Assembly (NCBI RefSeq): GCF_014493765.1
Contig: NZ_JACTVJ010000004.1
Location: 372,001-436,000, forward strand
Origin: Streptomyces polyasparticus
GTDB lineage: Bacteria > Actinomycetota > Actinomycetes > Streptomycetales > Streptomycetaceae
Direction of reading: 5' to 3'
DNA: 64,000 nucleotides
Of the stretch, positions 38,820-47,667 are shown one piece after another. Each line of letters opens with the position of its first letter. The first letter of the stretch is position 1. The notes under the pieces were generated by a model, which searched no databases, had not been told where the DNA came from, and worked only from the letters and a program-made list of their open reading frames with translations. Made by a program: the position numbers and the translations under genes.

Positions 38820-39293
38820 TCATGGGTGCAGGAAAGATCCGAACGGCAGATTCCGTACGACGGTGAAGACGGCGAGCAGACCGCCGAACGCCCACGCGTA
38901 CGACGAGCGGATCGTGAGCCCCGTGGGCCCGCCGCGCCAGGCGCGCCGCAGCCACAGGACCCAGACGAACGCGGCGATCACGAACCCGGTCACGGCCATG
39001 ACGTTCGCGCCGAGCGCGGCCGGCAGATCGCCCTGGACGAGGGCGTGCACACAGCGCAGACCGCCGCAGCCCGGGCAGTACAGACCGGTCGCCGCGAGCA
39101 GCGGACAGGTCGGATAGTGCCCGGCCTCGTTGGGATCGACGGCGCCGACATACGCGACGGCCGCCGCGGTGGCGCCGAGCGCGGCCACCGGAGCGAGCAG
39201 ACGGCGGGCCCGCGAGGCGCCCGTACGGGGTGCGACGGGCTGCGGGGCCCACTGCTGGGAGCCTGACGGCTGCTCGGCGTGTTCTGCGGTCAC
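38820..39293 (-). CDS. DUF2752 membrane protein of the trp cluster
   Basis: A 157-residue protein with a disordered N-terminus and about three membrane helices. The DUF2752 hallmark is [20 protein letters not shown], giving cysteines at 63, 73, 76 and 81 that look suited to metal or disulfide chemistry. The conserved NVMAVTGF helix and the closing [11 protein letters not shown] complete the family pattern. The GTG at 39293 is chosen because the upstream reading is low-complexity. DUF2752 genes are commonly placed between trpE and trpC in actinobacteria; the role is unknown. Confidence 0.85.
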   Translation of the reverse strand: MTAEHAEQPSGSQQWAPQPVAPRTGASRARRLLAPVAALGATAAAVAYVGAVDPNEAGHYPTCPLLAATGLYCPGCGGLRCVHALVQGDLPAALGANVMAVTGFVIAAFVWVLWLRRAWRGGPTGLTIRSSYAWAFGGLLAVFTVVRNLPFGSFLHP

Positions 39294-39426
39294 CCCCGCA
39301 TTCTGCCCCGCCGCGGCCGCCCGCGCCCGGTCAGCGCGTACGGCCGTGGGTCGCGGCGGATACGGCGGTGGGGCGGGACCTTCCCGAAGGAGGTACCGCC
39401 CCACCGCCGTACGCGACGGAAAGTGC

Positions 39427-39648
39427 TCAGCCTTCGCTGTTCACCAGGATCTGGCGCTTGGGCTTCTGCCCCATGCCCGCGGCGCGCATGGCACCGCCGA
39501 TCACACCGCCCGCGGCGATGACGATCATGCCGGCCCAGAAACCGATCGGGCTGTCCAGCACCATGAAGGCGCCGGCGACGCAGAAACCGACGAACGCGAT
39601 GATCGAACCGACCCAGGCAGCCGGGGTGTGTCCGTGGTCATGGGCCAT
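39427..39648 (-). CDS. HGxxPAAW motif membrane protein
   Basis: A 73-residue protein named for its N-terminal HGHTPAAW motif. Two membrane helices follow (VGSIIAFVGFCVAGAFMVL and FWAGMIVIAAGGVIGGAMR), and a short basic tail ends it. The ATG at 39648 has AAGGAG 8 nt upstream; the much longer open frame is a shadow of the neighbouring gene. It is a standard member of the streptomycete trpE-to-trpC interval, of unknown function. Confidence 0.9.
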   Translation of the reverse strand: MAHDHGHTPAAWVGSIIAFVGFCVAGAFMVLDSPIGFWAGMIVIAAGGVIGGAMRAAGMGQKPKRQILVNSEG

Positions 39649-39823
39649 GACGTGCTCCTTGTTTCTTGCCCCTGGGGGTACCCCCGGCTCCAAGAGCCCG
39701 GGGGCGGATGGTCCCGCGGATGAATCTCGAACGCTTGGCTTCATTGTCGCGCATGCCGGGGCGCGAACTGCGCGCGGCCCCGGAGTTGGTGTCGTGCGGG
39801 CGGGTCGAGGCGGCGGGCCCGCC

Positions 39824-40459
39824 TCAGTTGGTCGGGTCCTCGCCGCGGTCGAGTGCCTTCCACAGGTCCTCGGGACGGTCCGGGTCCACGGTCTGCTTAC
39901 GGGTACGCGGGCCGGCGCCGCGCTCGTAACGTCCGCCCATCGCCGGCCAGCGGGAGCCGAAGCGCAGCGCCAGCAGGCCCGCGAGCAGCAGCAGCGCGCC
40001 GCCCGCGCAGGCCACGTAGGGCCAGACGCTGTGCGAGACGGCGGCGATCTGCGCGGCGGCGTCACCGGTGGTGGCGGCCGCCTTCTCGTCGAGCACCGAG
40101 GTGTCGGAGGCGCCGAGCAGTGCGGCGGCCATGATGCCGGCGCCGCTCAGAGCGAGCAGGAGCGAGACGAGGGTGCGGCCGCTGCGCCGTACGGCGAAGA
40201 CCGCGACGAGGGCGGCGAGGCCCACTATCGCGAGCGCCGCGGGCACTCCGGTCACATCGCTGCCGGTGGCGGTCTGGTGCAGCGCGCCGCCGACGGTCCG
40301 CGCCTCGCCCTCGGCCCACGGCTGGCGCGAGGCGAGCAGCACGACGGTCGCGCCGAGCGCGCCGAGCAGCAGGGCGGCGGCCAGGCTGCGGCGGCCGCCG
40401 GAGGACTTCTTGGCCTCGTCGGAGTCCGGGGAGGTACGGGCCTTCGGTACTGCAGTCAC
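39824..40459 (-). CDS. TIGR02234 family (Trp region conserved) membrane protein
   Basis: A 211-residue protein with four predicted membrane helices (LAAALLLGALGATVVLLAS, PAALAIVGLAALVAVFAV, LVSLLLALSGAGIMAAALLG and YVACAGGALLLLAGLLALRF) and an extracellular ASRQPWAEG segment after helix 1. This layout fits the trp-operon-associated TIGR02234 family of actinobacteria. The GTG at 40459 is 8 nt downstream of the trpE stop, so the two are probably co-transcribed. The C-terminus is charged and ends DLWKALDRGEDPTN. No activity is known. Confidence 0.88.
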   Translation of the reverse strand: MTAVPKARTSPDSDEAKKSSGGRRSLAAALLLGALGATVVLLASRQPWAEGEARTVGGALHQTATGSDVTGVPAALAIVGLAALVAVFAVRRSGRTLVSLLLALSGAGIMAAALLGASDTSVLDEKAAATTGDAAAQIAAVSHSVWPYVACAGGALLLLAGLLALRFGSRWPAMGGRYERGAGPRTRKQTVDPDRPEDLWKALDRGEDPTN

Positions 40460-40466
40460 GCCTCCA

Positions 40467-41978
40467 CTATCCCTCACGGCTCGCGGAGCGTCCCAGGCGG
40501 TTGGCCGTGTGCACCGCGCGCAGCACCGCGGCGGCCTTGTTGCGGCACTCCGTGTCCTCGGCGACGGGGTCCGAATCGGCGACGACACCGGCTCCGGCCT
40601 GCACGTATGCCACTCCGTCGCGGATCAGGGCGGTCCGGATGGCGATCGCCGTGTCCGAGTCGCCCGCGAAGTCGAGATAGCCGACGCAGCCGCCGTACAG
40701 ACCGCGCCTGCTCGGCTCGAGCTCGTCGATGATCTGCATCGCGCGCGGCTTGGGCGCGCCCGAGAGGGTGCCCGCGGGGAAGCAGGCGGTGAGCACGTCG
40801 AAGGCGCTGCGGCCCCCGGCCACCCGGCCGGTGACCGTCGAGACGATGTGCATGACGTGCGAGTAGCGCTCGATGGACATGAAGTCCACGACCTCGACGG
40901 AGCCGGGCTCGCAGACCCGGCCGAGGTCGTTGCGGCCGAGGTCGACCAGCATCAGGTGCTCGGCGCGCTCCTTGGCGTCGGCCAGCAGCTCGTCGGCGAG
41001 CGCCTGGTCCTCCTGCGGGGTGGCGCCGCGCGGGCGGGTACCGGCGATGGGGTGCACCATCGCGCGGCCGTCCTCGACCTTGACCAGGGCCTCCGGGCTG
41101 GAGCCCACGATGTCGAAGTCCTCGAAGCGGAACAGGTACATGTACGGGGAGGGGTTCGTCGCCCGCAGCACCCGGTAGACGTCCAACGCGCTTGCCGTGC
41201 AGGCCGTTTCGAATCGCTGCGAGGGCACGACCTGGAAGGCCTCGCCCGCACGGATCCGCTCCTTGATGTCCTCGACGGCGTCCTGGTACTGCTCGCCGCC
41301 CCACAACGGCGCGTCGAACGGCGGGAGTTCGGACGGCGGCAGTACGGCGGGCGGCTGGGCGACCGCGCGCGACAGGTCGGCCTCCATGGCGTCGAGGCGG
41401 GCCACGGCGTCCGCGTACGACTCGTCGACGCCCGTGTCGAGGTCGTTGTGGTTGATGGCGTTGGCGATCAGGACGACGCTGCCGTCCCAGTGGTCGAGCA
41501 CCGCGAGGTCGCTGGTGAGCATCATCGTCAGCTCGGGCAGCTTCAGGTCGTCGCGCTCGCCGGGGCCGATCTTCTCCAGGCGGCGCACGATGTCGTAGCC
41601 GAGGTAGCCGACCATGCCGCCGGACAGGTGGGGCAGGCCCTCGGCCTCGGCCACGTCGTTCGGGGTGTGCAGCGCCTCGACCGTGGCGCGCAGCGCCTGC
41701 AGCGGGTCGCCGTCGGCCGGGACACCGACCGGCGGGGTGCCCAGCCAGTGCGCCTGACCGTCGCGCTCGGTCAGGGTGGCGGCGCTGCGGACGCCGATGA
41801 ACGAGTACCGCGACCAGGAGCGGCCGTTCTCGGCGGACTCGAGCAGAAACGTGCCGGGGCGTTCGGCCGCGAGCTTGCGGTAGAGCCCGACCGGGGTGTC
41901 GCCGTCCGCGAGCAGACGGCGGCTGACGGGGATCACCCGGCGGTCGGTGGCGAGCTTGCGGAACGTCTCGAGGTCCAT
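40467..41978 (-). CDS. trpE: Anthranilate synthase component I
   Basis: A 503-residue chorismate-using enzyme that makes anthranilate with the TrpG amidotransferase, not encoded here. The tryptophan feedback site LLESAENG is near residue 45, and the catalytic domain shows [33 protein letters not shown], the helix [11 protein letters not shown] and [18 protein letters not shown]. The ATG at 41978 directly begins the conserved [10 protein letters not shown]. The region upstream consists of a 17-bp tandem repeat, and I see no Trp-codon leader there, unlike attenuated trpE genes described from other streptomycetes. Confidence 0.97.
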   Translation of the reverse strand: MDLETFRKLATDRRVIPVSRRLLADGDTPVGLYRKLAAERPGTFLLESAENGRSWSRYSFIGVRSAATLTERDGQAHWLGTPPVGVPADGDPLQALRATVEALHTPNDVAEAEGLPHLSGGMVGYLGYDIVRRLEKIGPGERDDLKLPELTMMLTSDLAVLDHWDGSVVLIANAINHNDLDTGVDESYADAVARLDAMEADLSRAVAQPPAVLPPSELPPFDAPLWGGEQYQDAVEDIKERIRAGEAFQVVPSQRFETACTASALDVYRVLRATNPSPYMYLFRFEDFDIVGSSPEALVKVEDGRAMVHPIAGTRPRGATPQEDQALADELLADAKERAEHLMLVDLGRNDLGRVCEPGSVEVVDFMSIERYSHVMHIVSTVTGRVAGGRSAFDVLTACFPAGTLSGAPKPRAMQIIDELEPSRRGLYGGCVGYLDFAGDSDTAIAIRTALIRDGVAYVQAGAGVVADSDPVAEDTECRNKAAAVLRAVHTANRLGRSASREG

Positions 41979-42003
41979 GGCGGGATCGGCCTTCGGTGGG
42001 AGC

Positions 42004-42089
42004 GCGGGGCGGGCATCAGGGGCGGGGCGGGCGTCTGAGCCGGGCGGGCGTCAGCGCCGGGAGGACGTCAGCGCCGGGCGGGCGTCACG
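42004..42089. repeat. 17-bp tandem repeat (five units) between hisI and trpE
   Basis: Five units resembling GCCGGGCGGGCGTCAGC start at 42004, 42022, 42039, 42056 and 42073, a period of 17 bp with one 18-bp step. The array fills the gap between the trpE start and the hisI stop and runs into the last bases of hisI. Confidence 0.85.
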
Positions 42090-42456
42090 GCTGGGCGAGC
42101 GGGAGTACGTCGGCGTCGAAGCAGGTGCGGGCGCCCGTGTGGCAGGCGGCACCGACCTGGTCGACCTTGACCAGGACCGTATCGGCGTCGCAGTCGAGCG
42201 CGACCGACTTCACGTACTGGAAGTGTCCTGAGGTGTCGCCCTTGACCCAGTACTCCTGGCGGCTGCGGGACCAGTAGGTGCAGCGCCCGGTGGTCAGCGT
42301 GCGGTGCAGCGCCTCGTCGTCCATCCAGCCCAGCATCAGCACCTCACCGGTGTCGTACTGCTGGGCGATCGCCGGGACGAGCCCGTCGGGGCCGCGCTTG
42401 AGGCGCGCGGCGATCTGCGGGTCCAAGGAGCCGGGGGTGCCGGGCGTGCTGGTCAT
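42085..42456 (-). CDS. hisI: Phosphoribosyl-AMP cyclohydrolase
   Basis: A 123-residue zinc enzyme that opens the purine ring of phosphoribosyl-AMP, the third step of histidine synthesis. It carries [37 protein letters not shown] and the metal-binding cysteines in [14 protein letters not shown] and [11 protein letters not shown]. It lacks the HisE pyrophosphohydrolase domain, as is usual in actinobacteria. The ATG at 42456 gives MTSTPGTPG; another in-frame ATG lies 3 codons upstream. The C-terminal codons touch the tandem repeat. Confidence 0.95.
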   Translation of the reverse strand: MTSTPGTPGSLDPQIAARLKRGPDGLVPAIAQQYDTGEVLMLGWMDDEALHRTLTTGRCTYWSRSRQEYWVKGDTSGHFQYVKSVALDCDADTVLVKVDQVGAACHTGARTCFDADVLPLAQP

Positions 42457-42550
42457 GGGGCCCATTGTGCGCGATCCGGGACCGGTGCCGGGCCGCCGTC
42501 CGGGGGCCGGACAGGGCCGCCGTCCCATGGCAGTGCGGCCCCCGCGGACG

Positions 42551-42556
42551 TACGCT
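42551..42556 (+). promoter_or_regulatory. Leaderless-type -10 element of the TIGR03085 gene
   Basis: TACGCT lies 7 nt before the ATG at 42564, without a Shine-Dalgarno sequence. Confidence 0.5.
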
Positions 42557-42563
42557 TGCCGGC

Positions 42564-43199
42564 ATGTCGACCCATGCCAAGCGTGAACGGCTGCTGCTCG
42601 CCGATCTGTTGGAGGCCGCGGGCCCCGAGGCGCCCACCCTCTGCGAGGGCTGGAAGACCCGGGATCTCGCCGCCCATGTCGTGGTGCGCGAGCGCCGCGC
42701 GGACGCGGCGGGCGGCATCCTGATCAAGGCGCTGCAGAGCCGCCTGGAGAAGGTCATGGCGGAGTTCACCGACAAGCCGTACGAGGAGCTGATCCAGCTC
42801 ATCCGTACGGGTCCGCCGCGTTTCTCGCCGTATGCCCTGAAGCAGGTGGACGAGGCGGCCAACGCCGTCGAGTTCTATGTGCACGCCGAGGACGTGCGCC
42901 GCGCCCAGGAGGACTGGTCGCCGCGCACCCTGGACGCGGTGTTCTCGAACGCGCTGTGGTCCCGCCTGGAGAAGTCGGCCCGCGTGCTCGGGCGCAAGGC
43001 CCCGGTGGGCATGGTGCTGCGCCGCCCCGACGGCCAGACGGTGGTCGCCCACCGCGGCACCCCGGTCGTGACGGTGACCGGGGAGCCGGGTGAGCTGACG
43101 ATGTACGTCTTCGGGCGCCAGGGGGCGGCGAAGGTCGAGGTCGAGGGCGACAAGGAAGCGATCGAGCGGCTGCAGGGCGCGAAGCAGCTCGGGATCTGA
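42564..43199 (+). CDS. TIGR03085 family metal-binding protein (DinB/maleylpyruvate isomerase-like)
   Basis: A 211-residue protein of the mycothiol-dependent maleylpyruvate isomerase-like superfamily. A four-helix metal-binding bundle is suggested by [33 protein letters not shown] with its conserved His, and [13 protein letters not shown] with the second His. A small C-terminal domain follows. In mycothiol-producing bacteria such proteins may perform thiol-transfer chemistry, but this subfamily has no proven reaction. The ATG at 42564 fits both the fold and a leaderless promoter. It is divergent from hisI. Confidence 0.88.
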   Translation: MSTHAKRERLLLADLLEAAGPEAPTLCEGWKTRDLAAHVVVRERRADAAGGILIKALQSRLEKVMAEFTDKPYEELIQLIRTGPPRFSPYALKQVDEAANAVEFYVHAEDVRRAQEDWSPRTLDAVFSNALWSRLEKSARVLGRKAPVGMVLRRPDGQTVVAHRGTPVVTVTGEPGELTMYVFGRQGAAKVEVEGDKEAIERLQGAKQLGI

Positions 43200-43213
43200 G
43201 GCGGCTGCGGCTT

Positions 43214-43239
43214 GCGAGCCGAGGCCGGCCTCGGCTCGC
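43214..43239. terminator. Bidirectional terminator
   Basis: A 26-bp perfect palindrome, GCGAGCCGAGGCC followed by its complement, lies midway in the 57-bp gap between two convergent genes. Confidence 0.85.
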
Positions 43240-43256
43240 CGTACGGGTTCCGTCCG

Positions 43257-43514
43257 CTAGCGCGTCAGGGTGCAGACTCCGTCCACGCACTGACGGCGCA
43301 GACGGCCCCGCGAGACGGTCTGCACCAGGCCGACCGCCCAGCAGGTGGGGCAGCCGCGGAAGGCGATCAGGGCCAGGGGCGCCACGAGCAGGGCGGCCGG
43401 TCCCACGGTGGGCACCAGGGCGATCGCGCCGATGATCAGCCCGAAGCCGAGCGCGCCGCGCGCCAGGTGGCGGGGGACGGACTTGCTCGCGAAGTCCTTG
43501 CCGGCTGTGTTCAC
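43257..43514 (-). CDS. Small Cys-rich membrane protein (DUF2892-like) coupled to a sigma factor
   Basis: An 85-residue protein. RHLARGALGFGLIIGAIALV and a second hydrophobic stretch (GPAALLVAPLALIAF) make a membrane hairpin, followed by FRGCPTCWAVGLVQ and a basic tail with QCVDGVC. The CPxCW and CxxxxC pairs give four cysteines suited to redox or zinc. The layout resembles DUF2892 proteins. The GTG at 43514 overlaps the sigma-factor stop (GTGA); the longer open frame belongs to the sigma gene's shadow. By position it could be a redox-sensing anti-sigma partner, which is inference only. Confidence 0.75.
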   Translation of the reverse strand: MNTAGKDFASKSVPRHLARGALGFGLIIGAIALVPTVGPAALLVAPLALIAFRGCPTCWAVGLVQTVSRGRLRRQCVDGVCTLTR

Positions 43515-44092
43515 GGTCGTACGTCTCCGTTCTCTGCGTGCTCTTCGTCCGCTCCGTTCATCCCGTTCTCCAAGGCGTGCCGCAGCGCCGCGCGGGCCCG
43601 GTGCAGCCGGGACTTCATCGCGGGCGTGCCGATGCCGAGCGCCTTGGCCACCGTCCTGCCGGGCAGCCCCTGCACATCCCGCATGATCAGGACCTGCCGC
43701 TGGTCGCGTGGCAGCGCGCTCACCGCGGCCGCGATCCGCTCCGCCTCCAGGCGGTGCAGGACCGCGTCCTCGGCGGAGGACTCGGGGATCTCCGGCGGCG
43801 CCTCCTTGGGCGCCGTCAGGGTGCGCAGCTGCCGCAGGCATTCGTTGCGCACGATCCGAAACATCCACGAGGCGAGCGCGCCCGTGGCCCGCAGCGTGCC
43901 GATCTTCCGGTAGAGGATGATCAGCGCTTCCTGTGCGGCGTCCTCCGCGTCCTGCGGCGAGGCGCACAAGGAGCGGGCGAACTTGCGGACGTGGGGCTGC
44001 GATTCCAGGACGACGGTGGTGAGCGAGGTGAGGTCGCCGTCCTGGGCGGCCTTGACCAGCCGGTCGTCCGGCCAGGTGAAACGTCGGTTCAA
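43511..44092 (-). CDS. RNA polymerase sigma factor, ECF-type sigma-70 family
   Basis: A 193-residue group IV sigma factor. Region 2 spans AEDAAQEALIILYRKIGTLR to ASWMFRIVRNECLRQLR; region 4 is LPRDQRQVLIMRDVQGLPG followed by the helix-turn-helix GRTVAKALGIGTPAMKSRLHRARAAL. I place the start at the TTG at 44092 (reading MNRRFTWPDDRL), because AGGAG lies 10 nt upstream and the TTG overlaps the stop of a tiny upstream gene (TTGA). Longer ATG readings lack any sigma homology. Target promoters are unknown. Confidence 0.86.
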   Translation of the reverse strand: MNRRFTWPDDRLVKAAQDGDLTSLTTVVLESQPHVRKFARSLCASPQDAEDAAQEALIILYRKIGTLRATGALASWMFRIVRNECLRQLRTLTAPKEAPPEIPESSAEDAVLHRLEAERIAAAVSALPRDQRQVLIMRDVQGLPGRTVAKALGIGTPAMKSRLHRARAALRHALENGMNGADEEHAENGDVRP

Positions 44093-44175
44093 CTCCGGCT
44101 CCTGTAACGGCGCATGAGATGCCAGCTGCAGGCGCCCACGAGCAGGGCGCCGATCACGATGAGGGCTGTGACCAT
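44089..44175 (-). CDS. 28-residue membrane peptide upstream of the sigma factor
   Basis: A short frame from the ATG at 44175 to the TGA at 44089, preceded by a strong GGAGGAGA at 9 nt. It encodes one hydrophobic helix (VTALIVIGALLVGACSWHL) and a basic tail RRYRSRS, a typical single-pass small membrane protein. Its stop codon overlaps the TTG start of the sigma factor by TTGA, so translation of the sigma factor may depend on it. It could be a leader peptide or a functional small protein. I do not know a family name. Confidence 0.65.
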   Translation of the reverse strand: MVTALIVIGALLVGACSWHLMRRYRSRS

Positions 44176-44280
44176 CCTGTACGTCTCCTCCGGTTGTCGG
44201 CCTGCTTCTTTTCGGCCGGTACACGGATAGGAGACGGGGGCGCCCGGAAAGGATTCAGGTCCGGGCGGAGTTTTTTCCCG

Positions 44281-46578
44281 TCAGGTGCCCGCCTTCGCGC
44301 CGTCCGCCTGTGCCACCACCCGGGACAGCTCCACGCGGGAGCGCACCCCGAGCGCGGCGAAGACATTGCGCAGATGGTGGTCGACGGTACGCGGGCTGAC
44401 GGACAGGTGCCGGGCCACCTCACGGTTGGTGGCGCCCTCCGCCACCAGCAGGGCGATCCGCAGCTGCTGGGGCGTCAACCCGTCCAGGGTGTGCGGGAGT
44501 TGGGGCGCCGAGGCCTCGCCCGTGGCCCGCAGTTCCGCCGCGGCCTGGGCGGCCCAGGCGCCGGCGCCGCAGCGTTCGAAGGCGAGGAGCGCGTCGCGCA
44601 GGGCGTCGCGCGCGGTGGCCGGGCGGCGCGCCCTGCGCAGCCACTTGCCGTACAGCAGCGCGGTGCGGGCCCGTTCGAAGTCGCCGTCCGTCGTGTCGTG
44701 CCGGGCCAGGGCCTCGGTGTACAGGGCGTCCGCGAGCTCCGGGTCGTCCGCGGCGAGCAGCGCCCGGCAGCGCAGCAGCTGCGCGGGGGCCTGCGGATCG
44801 TGCCCGAACCCCGCCCACTGCGCGAACTCCCCCACCGCGGCGTGCACTTCGGCGGGCCGCCCGGCGAGCACCGAGGCCTCGACGAAGCAGGGCACGGCGA
44901 GCATCCGTACCGCGAAATGACCCCGCGCACGGCCCGGCCCGATCAGCGGCTGCAGCCGGGCGGCCGCTTCCTTGGGCCGGCCCCTGGCCAGGTCGGCGCG
45001 GGCCAGCGCCCACTGGGCGAGGGTCGCGGTCTGGCCGAGCCCATGGCGTACGGCGGTCTCCTCGGCGGCCGCCGCGTACGACTCGACCGTGCGGGCGTCC
45101 TGGTCGAGCGAGGCGACGAGCGCGAGGATCGCCGAGTGGTGCGCCAGATCATTGCTCCGGCCGGTGCGGCGCGCGGTGCGGACGCCTTCCTCGGCGTGGG
45201 CGCGGGCGCGCGCGTGGCGGCCTGCGCGGAGCTCTCCGTACGCCAGTTGCTGCAGGGCGCGGGGCACCACCGTGAGCAGGCCGCGGGCCCGGGCCGCCGC
45301 AAGGGCGCGGCTGCCGAGTCGGCCCGCGGCGTTGAGGTCGCCGACGACCAGGGCGGCGGCCGAGGCGCAGAGCAGCAGTTCGGCCTCGGCCGACTCCTCA
45401 CCCTGGGCGCCCTCGACGACCTGGCGCAAGGCGCCGCGGCCCGCCGCGAAGCCGCGCGGATCGCCGCTGAGCACCGCGTCCATGCCACGCAGATACGTGC
45501 CGAACGTGCTGCCGCCGTCCGGTTCGCCGTGGCGAACGCCCCGGGTCAGCGGGGCGAGCGCCTCGCGGTAGGCGGCCGCGTCGCCCATCGCCCAGGAGGC
45601 CTCGGCCGCGGCGAGGCGGGCGCGCAGGGCCTGTGCGGGGTCGTGGTCGGCGAGCAGCCGGGCCGCGAGCAGCAGGGACGCGCGGGCGTCGGCCACCGGC
45701 CCGTCCCCGGCCTCCAGAAGGCCGTGAACGAGGGCGGCCCGCCCGGTCACGGCATCGGGCAGCGCGAGCCTGCGCACGGGGGCGAGCAGCCGCGCGGCCC
45801 GGTCGGGCCGCCCACCGAGCTGAGCCGCCTCGGCGGCGTTCACCAGACGGAGGGCCTGGGCGGTACGGCGGTCGGAAGGCGAGGCATCCTCGACAGCGGC
45901 CGAGACTCCCCCGGCAGCGGCCGGAAGCTCGACCGCACATGCCAGGGCCCTTGTTGCCGTGAGTTCCCGCAGGGCGAGCGGGTTGCCGGCGGCCGAACCC
46001 AGCATGCGGTCCCGTACGTCCGAAGGAAGCGGCCGGTCCCCGAGCAGCTGCTCAAGGAGCTCGGCCGCCGCCGCGTCGTCCAGCGGAGCGAGCCGCAGCA
46101 CGGGCAGCCCCTCGGAGAGCCCGGCGGCGCGGTGGGCGGCGACGGAGAGGACGAGCGCCAGCGGCGCCGGCCGGTCGGCAAGACCGCGGCCGAGGGCCTG
46201 CAGCGCACGCCGCGGCGCCTCGGGCCACAGATGCAGATCGTCCACACACACGAGAAGAGGCCGCGCTGCCGAAAGCAGCGCGGCCCGCAGGCGCCCCGCC
46301 GGATGTCCGGCGTAGAGGTGCCCGAGCACATCGTCCTGGACGTCCCGCGGCGGAACGGCGGGCGCATAGCGCGCCGTTCCGCCACGGGAGGTGAACACAT
46401 GGGCGAGGTGGCGCAGCAGCGCCGTACGGCCGAGGCCCGGGTCACCGGTGAGCGCGAGCGCGCCTCCGCGGCCGGCCCCGAGCTGCTCCAACAGCCGCTC
46501 GCACCAGGCCAGTTCACGGCCACGGCCGTACAGCCGGGCCCCGGGACCCACCCATTCCGCTCCGGTCACGCCTCGCAC
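44281..46578 (-). CDS. Large LuxR-family ATPase regulator
   Basis: A 765-residue transcriptional regulator of the LAL-like class. The N-terminal ATPase has a Walker-A-like loop LTGDPGLGRTALL, in which arginine stands where the loop lysine is expected, and a Walker B segment LLVCVDDLHLW. A long alpha-helical, TPR-like middle follows, and residues of the last 65 form the LuxR helix-turn-helix (LTPQQLRIALLVAEGATNRE to RTVDHHLRNVFAALGVRSR). The arginine may impair ATP hydrolysis. The ligand and targets are unknown; no cluster adjoins except the secreted hydrolase upstream, in the same direction. Confidence 0.85.
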   Translation of the reverse strand: MRGVTGAEWVGPGARLYGRGRELAWCERLLEQLGAGRGGALALTGDPGLGRTALLRHLAHVFTSRGGTARYAPAVPPRDVQDDVLGHLYAGHPAGRLRAALLSAARPLLVCVDDLHLWPEAPRRALQALGRGLADRPAPLALVLSVAAHRAAGLSEGLPVLRLAPLDDAAAAELLEQLLGDRPLPSDVRDRMLGSAAGNPLALRELTATRALACAVELPAAAGGVSAAVEDASPSDRRTAQALRLVNAAEAAQLGGRPDRAARLLAPVRRLALPDAVTGRAALVHGLLEAGDGPVADARASLLLAARLLADHDPAQALRARLAAAEASWAMGDAAAYREALAPLTRGVRHGEPDGGSTFGTYLRGMDAVLSGDPRGFAAGRGALRQVVEGAQGEESAEAELLLCASAAALVVGDLNAAGRLGSRALAAARARGLLTVVPRALQQLAYGELRAGRHARARAHAEEGVRTARRTGRSNDLAHHSAILALVASLDQDARTVESYAAAAEETAVRHGLGQTATLAQWALARADLARGRPKEAAARLQPLIGPGRARGHFAVRMLAVPCFVEASVLAGRPAEVHAAVGEFAQWAGFGHDPQAPAQLLRCRALLAADDPELADALYTEALARHDTTDGDFERARTALLYGKWLRRARRPATARDALRDALLAFERCGAGAWAAQAAAELRATGEASAPQLPHTLDGLTPQQLRIALLVAEGATNREVARHLSVSPRTVDHHLRNVFAALGVRSRVELSRVVAQADGAKAGT

Positions 46579-46638
46579 GCTACTGCCGCGTAACCACCCG
46601 CGGAAGCCCTGGCGCAGGCCCCGCTGCGGACCCGGGGA

Positions 46639-47565
46639 TCAGCCGGTGTGCGGGCAGTTCCCGCGGTACTCCTCGATCGTCAGACTCGGCCGGGGCAGCG
46701 GGCACAGGAACTGCTCGTACCGGGTGTCGTTGTCGATGAAGCGCTTCAGCCACGAAATGCTGTACTTCGCGATCGTGGTGTTCGAGGAGTTGGGCGTGAA
46801 GTGCGAGGCGCCGTTCAGCTCCAGATAGGCCTTGTTCAGGCTGCTCGGCAGGCTCTGGTAGAAGGGCTCGGAGTGCGAGGACACCGGAGCGACGGTGTCA
46901 CCGTCCGCTCCCACGATGAGCGTGGGCGTCTGGATCTCGGGCCAGGTCTTGTCGGTGTTCCAGCCGGTGAGCGGGATCGCCGCCTGGAGCGAGGGCCGGC
47001 TCTTCGCGGCCTCCAGGGTGCCACCGCCGCCCATCGAGTGCCCCATGACCCCGAGCCGGGTCGCGTCCACCCGGCCGCGCACCGTGCTGCGCTGGGTCAA
47101 GTGGTCGAGTGCGGCCAGGAGTTGGCGGCCGCGGCTGTCGGGCTGGTCGAGCGTGGTGAGGGTGTCGATGGTGAACACCACGAAGCCCTGCGAGGCCAGG
47201 CGCGGCCCGAGCCAGGCGATGGAGGACTCGTACGCGGTGAAGCCGGGCGAGATGACCACCGCGCCGAAGGTGCCGTCGCTCGTGGTGGTCGGGTAGTAGA
47301 TGGTGCCGCCGCCGAAACCGGAGGCGCTGAGCGAGGAGACCGAGGTCTGGGACACGGCGTACGGGCCGCGCGAGGCCTCGATGCTGGACTGCGTGGGGGC
47401 GGGGCCGCGCTCGTAGGGGTTGTCCGCGCCATGGGCGGTGACCGTCTGCGAGGTCATCAGGGCGCCGGCGGCCAGGACGGCCGCCAGCGCGGCGCGGACC
47501 CCACGCGCCCGGAGCTTGTTCCGTGCGGCGGTGGGGGTGCGGCTCTCTTCGGTGAACTGCTGCAC
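46639..47565 (-). CDS. Secreted polyester hydrolase (cutinase / PETase-like)
   Basis: A 308-residue exported alpha/beta hydrolase. A long twin-basic-like signal ends near residue 47 and the mature protein begins [17 protein letters not shown]. The triad aligns as Ser177 (GHSMGGGG), Asp223 (GADGDTVAP) and His255 (GASHF); the spacings 46 and 32 equal those of Thermobifida cutinase TfCut2 (Ser130, Asp176, His208). Trp202 matches the substrate-clamp tryptophan; the oxyanion-loop aromatic is Phe109 rather than Tyr. Cys288 and Cys304 form the conserved C-terminal disulfide. The GTG at 47565 is chosen for its GAGAGGAA site. Natural substrates are probably cutin or other polyesters. Confidence 0.9.
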   Translation of the reverse strand: MQQFTEESRTPTAARNKLRARGVRAALAAVLAAGALMTSQTVTAHGADNPYERGPAPTQSSIEASRGPYAVSQTSVSSLSASGFGGGTIYYPTTTSDGTFGAVVISPGFTAYESSIAWLGPRLASQGFVVFTIDTLTTLDQPDSRGRQLLAALDHLTQRSTVRGRVDATRLGVMGHSMGGGGTLEAAKSRPSLQAAIPLTGWNTDKTWPEIQTPTLIVGADGDTVAPVSSHSEPFYQSLPSSLNKAYLELNGASHFTPNSSNTTIAKYSISWLKRFIDNDTRYEQFLCPLPRPSLTIEEYRGNCPHTG

Positions 47566-47667
47566 GACGAAGGGTTCCTCTCGCTGGAACAGTGAGTGAC
47601 AGCCGCCACTGTCACCGCGGAACCGGAACCCGTGCATCGGCGAAATCACCAGTGCCCGCGCGGACGG

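Noticed and set aside
42004-42089. 17-bp repeats considered as a CRISPR array or replication iterons
   Set aside because: Units are contiguous, too short for CRISPR, and no replication gene or AT-rich origin is nearby.
44119-46593. An 824-codon plus-strand frame opposite the LuxR regulator
   Set aside because: Arg/Gly-rich shadow; the minus-strand frame has an ATPase and a helix-turn-helix domain.
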